Positions 52,753-61,805 of a stretch of DNA of 64,000 nt are shown piece after piece. A program made the position numbers and the translations under genes. Every line of letters starts with the position of its first letter. Position 1 is the first letter of the stretch. Below the pieces are notes generated by a model that did no database searches, was not told the DNA's origin, and saw only the letters and a program-made list of their open reading frames with translations. The stretch is from Bradyrhizobium iriomotense (lineage in GTDB: Bacteria; Pseudomonadota; Alphaproteobacteria; Rhizobiales; Xanthobacteraceae), in contig NZ_BSOW01000008.1 of NCBI RefSeq assembly GCF_030160715.1, positions 62,001 to 126,000 of the forward strand, read 5' to 3'.

Positions 52753-53403
52753 ATGCGATCCTTCTCCCTCATCGATTTCGTCTCGCTGTTCGCAGCCCTG
52801 CGCTGGACCGTCGTCCTCGTCGTGCTTGCCCTCGCCTTCGGCGCGCCGCTCGCGCTCGGGCTTGCCATGGGCCGCATCAGCCGCTTCGCCGGCATGCGCT
52901 GGACGATGGCGGCGATCATCCAAATCATCCAGAGCGTGCCGCTCCTCGGGCTGCTGTTCTTCTTCTACTTCGGCATGCCGGTGTTCCTCGGCATCCAGGT
53001 GCCCGCGATCATCGCCGTCACCATCGCCTATACGCTCTACACCGCCGCCTTCCTCGGCGAGATCTGGCGCGGCGGGCTCGAGGCGGTGAAGCAGGCGCAA
53101 TGGGAAGCTGGAAGCTGCCTCGGCCTGTCGCTGTGGCAGCAGTTCCGCCACATCATCGCACCGCAGGCGCTGCGGCTGTCGCTGCCGCCGACCGTCGGCT
53201 TCCTGGTGCAGCTCATCAAGGGCACCTCGCTCGCCTCGATCCTCGGCTTCGTCGAGCTTGCCCGCGCCGGGCAAGTGGTGAGCGCTGCGACGTTCCAGCC
53301 GCTCCTCACCTACGCGCTCGTCGCCGCGATCTATTTCGCGCTCTGCCTGCCGCTCACGCTCTGGTCCCGCTCCCTGGAGGCCCGCCTCGATGGCTCTCGT
53401 TGA
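52753..53403 (+). CDS. Polar amino-acid ABC permease 2
   Basis: 216 residues, second HisM-type permease, with EAGSCLGLSLWQQFRHIIAP as EAA loop and PTVGFLVQLIKGTSLASILG typical of this family. It overlaps the ATPase gene by 14 bp, so the two are tightly coupled. Membrane half of a heterodimeric amino-acid channel. Confidence 0.92.
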   Translation: MRSFSLIDFVSLFAALRWTVVLVVLALAFGAPLALGLAMGRISRFAGMRWTMAAIIQIIQSVPLLGLLFFFYFGMPVFLGIQVPAIIAVTIAYTLYTAAFLGEIWRGGLEAVKQAQWEAGSCLGLSLWQQFRHIIAPQALRLSLPPTVGFLVQLIKGTSLASILGFVELARAGQVVSAATFQPLLTYALVAAIYFALCLPLTLWSRSLEARLDGSR

Positions 53404-54118
53404 AATCCGCGACGTGCACAAGAAGTTCGGCCGGGTCGACGTGCTCAAGGGCGTCTCGCTCGACGTCGAGGAAGGCGAGATCGTCACGATCATCGGCCGC
53501 TCCGGCTCCGGCAAATCGACGCTGCTCCGCTGCATCAATGCGCTGGAGAGCGTCGATGCCGGTGAGATCCGCGTCGAGGGCGAGAAGGTTCACGCCAGGA
53601 TGCGCGACCTCAAGAAATTTCGTCAGCGCGTCGGCATCGTGTTTCAGGCCTTCAACCTGTTCCCGCATCTGAAGGTCGAGCGCAACATCACGCTCGCCCC
53701 GCTGCTCACCGGCCGCATCGACAAGGCAAAAGCCCGCGCGCTGGCCGAAGACGTCCTCACCCGTGTCGGGCTTGCCGACAAGATCGACGCCTGGCCGGAG
53801 CAGCTCTCCGGCGGCCAGCAGCAGCGCGTCGCGATCGCCCGCTGCCTCGCCATGGCCCCTCACCTCATGCTGTTCGACGAGGTGACCTCCGCACTCGACC
53901 CCGAGCTGGTCGGCGAAGTGCTGAAGGTGATGGAGGCGATGGCCAAGCAGGGCATGACGATGATCCTCGTCACCCACGAGATGGGCTTTGCCCGCAACGT
54001 CGCCGACCGCATCGTTTTCATGCATCAGGGCCGCGTCTGGGAACAGGGACCGCCGGCCAAGCTCTTCGCCAACCCCGAGACACCCGAGCTCGCAAGCTTC
54101 ATTGCTTCGGCGAAATGA
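53390..54118 (+). CDS. Polar amino-acid ABC ATPase (GlnQ type)
   Basis: 242 residues: Walker A IGRSGSGKSTLLRCIN, Q-loop VFQAFNLFPHLK, signature LSGGQQQRVAIAR, Walker B LMLFDEVTSALD and switch LVTHEMGFARN. All catalytic residues are present. No C-terminal regulatory domain, as normal for amino-acid importers. The start is inside the preceding permease gene. Confidence 0.95.
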   Translation: MALVEIRDVHKKFGRVDVLKGVSLDVEEGEIVTIIGRSGSGKSTLLRCINALESVDAGEIRVEGEKVHARMRDLKKFRQRVGIVFQAFNLFPHLKVERNITLAPLLTGRIDKAKARALAEDVLTRVGLADKIDAWPEQLSGGQQQRVAIARCLAMAPHLMLFDEVTSALDPELVGEVLKVMEAMAKQGMTMILVTHEMGFARNVADRIVFMHQGRVWEQGPPAKLFANPETPELASFIASAK

Positions 54119-54153
54119 ACGTCGTCCCACCAATCCACCACCAGGAGAAAGTC

Positions 54154-54951
54154 ATGAGACAGCGGAAGTCCCTCTTCACGATCGCAGCAGCGGCACTTGC
54201 CGTCCTCGCTGCGACAAGCCTTGCCAAGGCCGACAAGCTCCAGGACGTGCTCGGTGCGGGCAAGCTCCGCGTCGGCATCCTCACCGACGCCGCACCCTGG
54301 GGCTTCAAGGACGACAAGGGCGAGATCGCAGGCCTCGATGCCGACCTCGCCAAGCTGATCGCCGCAGACATGGGCGTGAAGCTCGAGCTCGTCCCGGTGA
54401 CGGGCGCAGCGCGCATCCCGAGCCTCTTGTCCGACAAGATCGACATCCTGATCGCAGGTCTCGGCGCCACGCCGGAGCGCGCGCAGCAGGTGATGTTCTC
54501 GCAGCCCTATGCGGTGGTGAACCTCGGCGTCTATGGCGCCAAGTCGCTTCCGTCCGCGACCGGCAAGAAGCCGGACAATCTGGAGGGGCGCACCGTCGCG
54601 GTCGCCAAGGGCACGACGCTCGACGTCTGGCTCACCGACAACGCACCGAAGGTGAAGCTCGTCCGCTTCGAGGACACGCCGGCGGCGATCGCCGCCTTTC
54701 TCGCCGGACAGGCCGATACCTTTGCCGAGAACAGCGCGATCGCGATCAAGGTCCAGGAGCAGAACCCGACCAAGGAGGTCGAGCTGAAATTCCTGATCCG
54801 CCAGTCGCCGGCCCATGTCGGCGTGCGCCAGGGCGAGCAGAACCTGCTCAACTGGATCAACACCGACATCTTCACCAACAAGCTCAACGGCAAGCTCGGC
54901 GCGCTGCAGCACAAATGGTTCAAGGAAGAGCAGTCGCTGCCAACGCTGTAA
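54154..54951 (+). CDS. Amino-acid ABC substrate-binding protein (family 3)
   Basis: 265 residues. ATG 54154 after AGGAGA gives a clear signal peptide (RKSLFTIAAAALAVLAATSL, cut at AKA). The mature protein has the family-3 layout: LRVGILTDAAPWGFKDDKGE, GLDADLAKLIAADMGVKLEL, ARIPSLLSDKIDILIAGLGA and the hinge LEGRTVAVAKGTTLDVWL. Arg in the ARIPSL segment and Asp in the FAENSA region are the usual alpha-amino and carboxylate contacts. Side-chain preference unknown. Confidence 0.92.
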   Translation: MRQRKSLFTIAAAALAVLAATSLAKADKLQDVLGAGKLRVGILTDAAPWGFKDDKGEIAGLDADLAKLIAADMGVKLELVPVTGAARIPSLLSDKIDILIAGLGATPERAQQVMFSQPYAVVNLGVYGAKSLPSATGKKPDNLEGRTVAVAKGTTLDVWLTDNAPKVKLVRFEDTPAAIAAFLAGQADTFAENSAIAIKVQEQNPTKEVELKFLIRQSPAHVGVRQGEQNLLNWINTDIFTNKLNGKLGALQHKWFKEEQSLPTL

Positions 54952-55009
54952 TTCAGACAATGCTCCCGCGCCATGCGCGGGAGCTCATCTTCACGAGGAG
55001 AAGTTTCAG

Positions 55010-55354
55010 ATGATCAAACGTTACGTCGTCGGCCCGCGCATGAGCCAGGCGGTTGCCGCCGGCGGCATGGTGCACATCGCCGGCCAGGTCGCCGATGACC
55101 GCAAGGCAGGCATCGTGTCGCAAACCCAGCAGGTGCTCGCCAAGATCGACGCGCTGCTGAAGGAAGCCGGCTCCGATCGCTCCAAGCTGGTCGCGGTCAA
55201 CGTCTTCCTGCCCCACATCACCGATTTCGACACCATGAACTCGGTCTATGACGCCTGGATCGATCCGGCCAATCCCCCGGCGCGGGCCTGCGTCGAAGCC
55301 CGCCTCGCCGATCCCGATCTGCGCGTCGAGATGACCGCGGTCGCCTTGCTCTAA
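55010..55354 (+). CDS. RidA family enamine/imine deaminase
   Basis: 114 residues, one YjgF/RidA domain: MVHIAGQVADD, the LLKEAGSDRSKLVAVNVFL helix and the active-site Arg in PPARACVEARLADPDLRVEM. RidA proteins hydrolyse enamine/imine products of PLP-dependent deaminases, which matches the deaminase that opens this operon. ATG 55010 follows GAGGAGAAG. Confidence 0.93.
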   Translation: MIKRYVVGPRMSQAVAAGGMVHIAGQVADDRKAGIVSQTQQVLAKIDALLKEAGSDRSKLVAVNVFLPHITDFDTMNSVYDAWIDPANPPARACVEARLADPDLRVEMTAVALL

Positions 55355-55395
55355 AAGCGGCCGGCGTCGGCGACGACGCAGCCCAGAGGCCATCC

Positions 55396-56424
55396 ATGCA
55401 TACCGGACTTTTTCACGAGATCGATTTCGAGAAGGACCAGAAATGGTCCGGCCATCTCGGCATTCCCTTCTCGATCGATCGCTCCCCCTACTTCCAGCTC
55501 AAGATCCCGATCTTCCGGATCAGGAACGGCGCCGGCCCAAAGCTTCTCTTGATGGCCGGCAATCACGGCGACGAATATGAGGGCGAGATCACGCTGACGC
55601 GGCTCTATCGCCGGCTCGATCGTGCCGCCATCAAGGGCGAGATCACCATCCTGCCCTTCGCCAACCTGCCCGCCGTGATGGCGGCGCGACGGCGCTCGCC
55701 GCTCGACGAGGGCAACCTCAACCGCGCCTTCCCGGGCGACGCCGGTGGCACGCCGACGTTTCGTCTGGCCCACTTCCTCGAGCACGAGCTGTTTCCGCGC
55801 CACGACGTCGTCTTCGACATCCATTCCGGCGGCACCTCGATGGCGCATGTGCCCTGCGCGCTGATCGAGCGGCAAGGACCACCAGAGATGTTCGACCAGG
55901 CGCTGCGCCTGATGGAAGGGTTGGGGATGCCTTTCGCCTTCGTCGCCGAGAACGGCGCGGCCGCACCGACCTCGATGGCGGCCGCGGCGCGTGCCGGCGC
56001 GATCGGGCTGTCAGGCGAATTCGGCGGCGGCGGTACGGTCACGCCGCAAACCATGGCGCTCACCGCGCGGGCCGTCGACCGCTTGCTGCTGGCGCTCGGC
56101 ATCGTGCAAGCACCCGTGCTTGGACCTCATGCGCCGGTCGAGCGTCTCACCGAATTGCTGGCCCTGCAAAGCCATGCGCAGGCGGTGTTCGCGACCCGGC
56201 GCGGCTGGTTCGAGCCGGCCGTTACGGTCGGCGCGCGCGTCAAGGCCGGCGACATCGCTGGCTGGTACCATGATTTCGAGCGCCCGGACGTGCCCGAAGA
56301 GGTGTTGCGCTTCCCCGCCGACGGCATCGTGATCTCGCAACGCCTGCACACCGACAGCCAAAGCGGCGATTGCCTGGTCCAGGTCGGCCGCGCACTGGCG
56401 CACGAGGAGTTGTTGGCGCGGTGA
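55396..56424 (+). CDS. Zinc deacylase of the aspartoacylase / DoeB family
   Basis: 342 residues. Zinc ligands of the M14-like fold are seen in AGNHGDEYEGEI (His, Glu) and VFDIHSGG (His). DEGNLNRAFPG is the signature Arg region, and GLSGEFGGGG holds the catalytic Glu. A C-terminal beta domain (WFEPAVTVGARVKAGDIAG) follows. Closest in plan to DoeB, the N-acetyl-diaminobutyrate deacetylase of ectoine breakdown. No other ectoine gene is nearby, so the substrate is more safely called an N-acylated amino acid. Cytoplasmic. Confidence 0.85.
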   Translation: MHTGLFHEIDFEKDQKWSGHLGIPFSIDRSPYFQLKIPIFRIRNGAGPKLLLMAGNHGDEYEGEITLTRLYRRLDRAAIKGEITILPFANLPAVMAARRRSPLDEGNLNRAFPGDAGGTPTFRLAHFLEHELFPRHDVVFDIHSGGTSMAHVPCALIERQGPPEMFDQALRLMEGLGMPFAFVAENGAAAPTSMAAAARAGAIGLSGEFGGGGTVTPQTMALTARAVDRLLLALGIVQAPVLGPHAPVERLTELLALQSHAQAVFATRRGWFEPAVTVGARVKAGDIAGWYHDFERPDVPEEVLRFPADGIVISQRLHTDSQSGDCLVQVGRALAHEELLAR

Positions 56425-56454
56425 GGTTTTGGAGCGCGGAGTGATGTTTGTTGA

Positions 56455-56605
56455 ACTGCTCTCACCGCGAGCTCGCTGCACCTCTCCCGCTTGCGGGAGA
56501 GGTCGCGCCGAAGGCGCGGGTGAGGGTTTTCTCCTCTGGGGGTTCTCGATTGGGGAGACACCCTCTCCCCACCCCTCCCCCGCAGGCGGGGGAGGGAGCA
56601 AACCG
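56455..56605. repeat. Intergenic repeat with two inverted repeats
   Basis: Contains CCTCTCCCGC-TTGC-GGGAGAGG and CCTCCCCCGCAGGCGGGGGAGG flanked by GCGCGGGTGAGGG and ACACCCTCTCCCC. This is a common style of Bradyrhizobium intergenic palindromic element. It sits inside the operon, between the deacylase and LacI genes, and may weaken read-through. Confidence 0.65.
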
Positions 56606-56672
56606 CCGTTGCGGTTGCAATCTCGACCAATCTCATCAAGCTCCGGCTCGACTTTTCGTGTTCAGGGATTCG

Positions 56673-57737
56673 ATGACCGCTCCGGCAAAGCCAACCTACG
56701 ATGACGTGCTGCGCATTCCGGCGCCGCCCGGCCGCGGCGCTGCGGCTGGACGGCCGCTGCGCATCGAGGAGGTGGCGGAGCGCGCCGGCGTCGCGCCGAT
56801 CACGGTGTCGCGGGTGCTGCGCCATCCCGAGAAGGTCAACCGCGAAACGCGTGACCGCATCCTCGAGGTGATCGAGGCCACCGGATATGCGTCGAACCCG
56901 CATGCGCGCGCGCTGCGCTCGGGCCGCTCGAACGTGGTGGTCGCCTTCGTCTCCAACATCCTGAGCCAGCAGTTCGGGCTGGCGGTACGCAGCTTCGCCG
57001 CGACGCTCGAGCCGGAAGGCTTCGAGGTGCTGGTCGGGCAGACCTCCTACTCCTATGCCAAGGAGGTCGCGATGATCCAGTCGCTGCGCGGAATCCGCCC
57101 GGCAGCGGTGATGTTCACCGGCGTGATCGAGCTTCACGAGAACCGCGCGGCGCTCGCCGAGCTCGGCATACCCGTGATCGAGACCTGGGCGTTTCCGCGC
57201 GATCCCATCGACATGCTGGTCGGCCTCTCCAACACCGACGCCGGCGCGATGGCGGCACGGCGGCTGGCGGACGCAGGACATCGCCGCGTCGCCTTCATCG
57301 GGCGCAGCAGCGGCCGCGGCGCGCTCCGCCGTGACGGGTTTCGTGCGGCGGCCGCGGAGCTGGGCCTCGATGTTGTCCACGAGATTGGCGTCGGCGAGAT
57401 CACCGGCCTCGTCGACGGCCGCGCTGCTTTTACCGCCCTGCTCGACCGCGGCGGGCGCATCGACGCCGTGTTCTGCGCCAACGATCTCCTGGCGACCGGC
57501 GCGCTGATCGAGGCGCGCTCGCGCGGCCTGACGGTGCCCCGCGATCTCGCCGTGCTCGGCTTCGGCGACAATGACGTGGCGGACCAGATCACGCCGGGCC
57601 TCACAACCATTACCTTTGATTCCGCCGCGATCGGCCGCATCGCCGGCGAGCTGTTGCTGGCGCGCCTGTCCGACACACCGAGCGCCGAGCCCCGACGCGC
57701 GGTCGAACTCGCTTTGGTCGAGCGCGGCAGCGTCTGA
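56673..57737 (+). CDS. LacI-family transcriptional repressor
   Basis: 354 residues. The helix-turn-helix reads RIEEVAERAGVAPITVSRVL with the hinge helix NPHARALRSGRSN, followed by a two-lobe sugar-binding-like effector domain (VVAFVSNILSQQFG, HRRVAFIGRSSGRG, AVFCANDLLATGAL, VLGFGDNDVADQITPGLTTI). This GntR/gluconate-like subgroup usually senses sugar acids, but effectors vary. The palindrome at 50709-50726 is its likely site. ATG 56673 is used because the frame upstream is repeat DNA. Confidence 0.9.
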   Translation: MTAPAKPTYDDVLRIPAPPGRGAAAGRPLRIEEVAERAGVAPITVSRVLRHPEKVNRETRDRILEVIEATGYASNPHARALRSGRSNVVVAFVSNILSQQFGLAVRSFAATLEPEGFEVLVGQTSYSYAKEVAMIQSLRGIRPAAVMFTGVIELHENRAALAELGIPVIETWAFPRDPIDMLVGLSNTDAGAMAARRLADAGHRRVAFIGRSSGRGALRRDGFRAAAAELGLDVVHEIGVGEITGLVDGRAAFTALLDRGGRIDAVFCANDLLATGALIEARSRGLTVPRDLAVLGFGDNDVADQITPGLTTITFDSAAIGRIAGELLLARLSDTPSAEPRRAVELALVERGSV

Positions 57738-57829
57738 AGCGCGATGGGATACCATCGGCTTTAGATTTTTTTGCTGCGCAAGATCCTTTCGGAAAACCGC
57801 TACACACTTTTCCGGATCATGCGCTGAAG
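57738..57829. repeat. Bipartite palindromic repeat, copy 3
   Basis: Starts at the base after the LacI stop codon: AGCGCGATGGGATACCATCGGCTT, then GCGCAAGATCCTTTCGGAAAACCGC...ACTTTTCCGGATCATGCGC. It ends one base before the stop of the convergent small membrane gene, so it may serve as a two-way transcription end. Confidence 0.8.
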
Positions 57830-57830
57830 C

Positions 57831-58124
57831 TTACGCGACGTCCTTCAGATCCTGCTGGAGCGCGGCCAGCAGCGATTGCAGGGCGTCGCTGCTCACGGGC
57901 TGCGCGCCGCTCGCGACCACCCGCGGCGCGGGCCGCTTGGGGAAGACCGGCCGGGCCGGAAAGGGCGGCAGAGCCGGCGCTGCGGCTGCCGTGCTTTCGG
58001 CCTCATCATCGCTGTGAACGAACTTGCCATGCAGAACGTCGTCGCGACGGCCCATGACGAACATGGTCGCCCAATAGCCGGCGGCCAGCAGAATTACGCT
58101 GAAAATACCAATCTCTAACATCAT
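57831..58124 (-). CDS. Small single-span membrane protein, 97 aa
   Basis: Starts MMLEIGIFSVILLAAGYWAT, an N-terminal membrane helix, followed by MFVMGRRDDVLHGKFVHSDD. A proline/alanine-rich linker and a C-terminal helix (SSDALQSLLAALQQDLKDVA) complete it. No family recognised; the organisation suggests a membrane-tethered adaptor. Monocistronic. Confidence 0.65.
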   Translation of the reverse strand: MMLEIGIFSVILLAAGYWATMFVMGRRDDVLHGKFVHSDDEAESTAAAAPALPPFPARPVFPKRPAPRVVASGAQPVSSDALQSLLAALQQDLKDVA

Positions 58125-58271
58125 CGCACCTGAAATTGGTCCGATGATTCAATGCCTTCGCCGGCCCGTCAATGAACGCAGGGTCACACCTGCGGCTTTT
58201 GCGGGCCGGTGTTGCCGATTGGTGACTCTTTGTTAACCATTGCCGGCCCTGGCAGGGCCGGCAATCGCCGA

Positions 58272-59294
58272 TCAGGCCTTGTCCGGCCCGACCCGCACGA
58301 GCTGCTTGCCGAAATTGGCGCCCTTCAGGAGGCCCATGAAGGCGCTGGGCGCGCTGTCCAGGCCCTCCGTGACGAACTCCTTGTACTTGACCTTGCCCTC
58401 GCGGACCCAGGCAGACATGTCGCGCACGAAGTCGCCGTGGCGGGCGGCGAAGTCGCTGACGATGAAGCCGCGGAAGGTCAGCCGCTTGGTCAGGATCGCG
58501 CGCATCATGCTGCCTGCCCATTTCGGCGGCCTGGCCTCGGTGTCGTTGTAATGCGCGATCAGGCCGCAGACCGGCACGCGCGCGAAGGCATTGAGCTGCG
58601 GGAAGACCGCTTCGAACACGGCGCCGCCGACATTCTCGAAATAGACGTCGATGCCCTTCGGGCATGCGTCCTTCAGCTTCGCAGCGAGATCGGGATCGCG
58701 GTGATCGATGCAGGCATCGAAGCCGAGCTCCTTGACCACGTAGTCGCACTTGTCCTTGCCGCCGGCGATGCCGACCGCTCGGGCGCCCTTGATCTTTGCG
58801 ATCTGGCCGACGGCCGAGCCCACCGCGCCCGAGGCACCGGCCACGACGACGGTCTCGCCGGCTTGCGGCTTGCCGATGTCCAGGAGGCCCGTATAGGCGG
58901 TCATGCCGGGCATGCCGAGCACGCCGATCGAGGTCGAGATCGGCCCAAGCTTGGGATCGACCTTGATCAGGCCTTTGCCGTTCGAGATCGCGTGCGTCTG
59001 CCAGCCCGAACGAATGCGCACGATCTCGCCCTTGGCGAAGTCCGGATTGTTGGACGCTGCAACCTCGCTTACCGCCTCGCCTTCCATCACGCCGCCGATC
59101 GGCACCGGCGCGGCATAGGATGGACCTTCGCTCATGCGTCCGCGCATATAGGGATCGAGCGACAGCCAGACCGTCCGCAACAACACCTCGCCTGCGCCTG
59201 GCGTTGGGACTTCGAATTCCTCGATGCGGAAATCAGACGGCTTGGGCTCACCAACGGGACGCGCGGCGAGAACGATGCGTTTGCCTTGGGACAT
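58272..59294 (-). CDS. NADP-dependent oxidoreductase, MDR family (CurA/prostaglandin-reductase type)
   Basis: 340 residues. Zinc-independent medium-chain reductase: N-terminal GroES-like part (FEVPTPGAGEVLLRTVWLSL, DPYMRGRMSEGPSYA), the nucleotide motif VVAGASGAVGSAVGQIAKIK, AGGKDKCDYVVKELGF and the substrate loop YFENVGGAVFEAV. Members reduce the C=C bond of enones or 2-alkenals with NADPH. ATG 59294 gives MSQGKRIVLAARPVG; the longer frame runs into repeat DNA. Confidence 0.92.
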   Translation of the reverse strand: MSQGKRIVLAARPVGEPKPSDFRIEEFEVPTPGAGEVLLRTVWLSLDPYMRGRMSEGPSYAAPVPIGGVMEGEAVSEVAASNNPDFAKGEIVRIRSGWQTHAISNGKGLIKVDPKLGPISTSIGVLGMPGMTAYTGLLDIGKPQAGETVVVAGASGAVGSAVGQIAKIKGARAVGIAGGKDKCDYVVKELGFDACIDHRDPDLAAKLKDACPKGIDVYFENVGGAVFEAVFPQLNAFARVPVCGLIAHYNDTEARPPKWAGSMMRAILTKRLTFRGFIVSDFAARHGDFVRDMSAWVREGKVKYKEFVTEGLDSAPSAFMGLLKGANFGKQLVRVGPDKA

Positions 59295-59320
59295 GGTGGC
59301 TTCCTCATTGTTGTATTCGT

Positions 59321-59403
59321 CATTGCGAGCGAAGCGAAGCAATCCAGTTTCGTCAACTCAAAAGGACTGGATTGCTTCGTCGCAAGGGCTCCTCGCAATC
59401 ACG
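59321..59403. repeat. Intergenic palindromic repeat, type CATTGCGAGCGAAGC
   Basis: CATTGCGAGCGAAGCGAAGC...CTGGATTGCTTCGTCGCAA...CTCGCAAT. The inner arms AAGCAATCCAG / CTGGATTGCTT are perfect. First of three unrelated palindromic repeats stacked in the gap 59295-59714, which contains no gene. Confidence 0.75.
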
Positions 59404-59436
59404 AGTTTTGGGGACGCGCGCACCACATACTCACTG

Positions 59437-59541
59437 TCATCGCCCGACTTGATCGGGCGATCCAGTATGCCAGAGACAGTCGTGATTGAGCCGAGAAGCC
59501 GCGGCGTACTGGATGCCCCGCCTTCGCGGGGCATGACAGCT
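59437..59541. repeat. Intergenic palindromic repeat, type CCCGACTTGATCGGG
   Basis: Contains GCCCGACTTGATCGGGCGATCCAGTA, then GCGTACTGGATGCCCCGCCTTCGCGGGGCATGAC. The CCAGTA / TACTGGA arms and the CCCCGC-CTTC-GCGGGG hairpin make a cruciform-like unit. Second of the three stacked elements. Confidence 0.7.
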
Positions 59542-59565
59542 GTGCATGGTCGAACGCGCTCATCT

Positions 59566-59701
59566 CGTGTCCCGGACGCGGTGCAGCGCCTCGGCGATGC
59601 ACCGCAGAGCCGGGACGCATGCCCAATGCTCTACTGCGAATTGGGCCCCGGCTCTGCAGCGCACCGCTGAAGAAGCGCTGCGCTGCGTCCGGGGCACGAG
59701 A
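59566..59701. repeat. Intergenic palindromic repeat, type CGTGTCCCGGACGC
   Basis: Left arm CTCGTGTCCCGGACGCGGTGCAGCG, right arm CGCTGCGTCCGGGGCACGAGA, with an inner GCAGAGCCGGGAC / CCCCGGCTCTGC pair. Third of the stacked elements; it ends 13 bp before the guaB stop. Confidence 0.75.
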
Positions 59702-59714
59702 GCCGGCGTATCGC

Positions 59715-61397
<1,683 letters not shown>

Positions 61398-61646
61398 TTA
61401 GCGCGGGTAACCCCGCGGCGGGCCGTGCTGGCGGATCGCGTCCACGACCTCCCGATGCCGCCGGTCCTCCCGTTTCATGTGCACCGCGATGATCGCATGC
61501 GCCGACGGGACCAGCAGCAAAATGTGAAAAAACAGGCCGAAAATCACGCAAACCACGCACAGGACGAGGTTGAAGATCGCCGAGAACGGCTGCCCGTTCA
61601 GGAGCAGCCCGATCGGCGGCAGAAGCGCGGCTAGGATGTAGATCAT
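61398..61646 (-). CDS. YqaE/Pmp3-type small membrane protein
   Basis: 82 residues with two membrane helices: IYILAALLPPIGLLLNGQPF and AIFNLVLCVVCVIFGLFFHI, the proteolipid Pmp3 pattern (LPPxGxxL). The hydrophilic tail VHMKREDRRHREVVDAI is longer than in minimal Pmp3 proteins. Linked in other organisms to membrane-potential or salt stress. Monocistronic. Confidence 0.75.
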   Translation of the reverse strand: MIYILAALLPPIGLLLNGQPFSAIFNLVLCVVCVIFGLFFHILLLVPSAHAIIAVHMKREDRRHREVVDAIRQHGPPRGYPR

Positions 61647-61805
61647 CGCGGGATCTCCGGCAGGCGATGCAAACCGGGACAGTATGGGGTCGCACCGTCA
61701 CGCAGGATTTAGGTGCTATGCGCGGTTCCGCAATGGTCTCGAGGCAGCGACGGTGTTAAGCCGCAACCCTCGTCTCTTCCTTCTGATTTCCATTAAATAT
61801 CCGTC

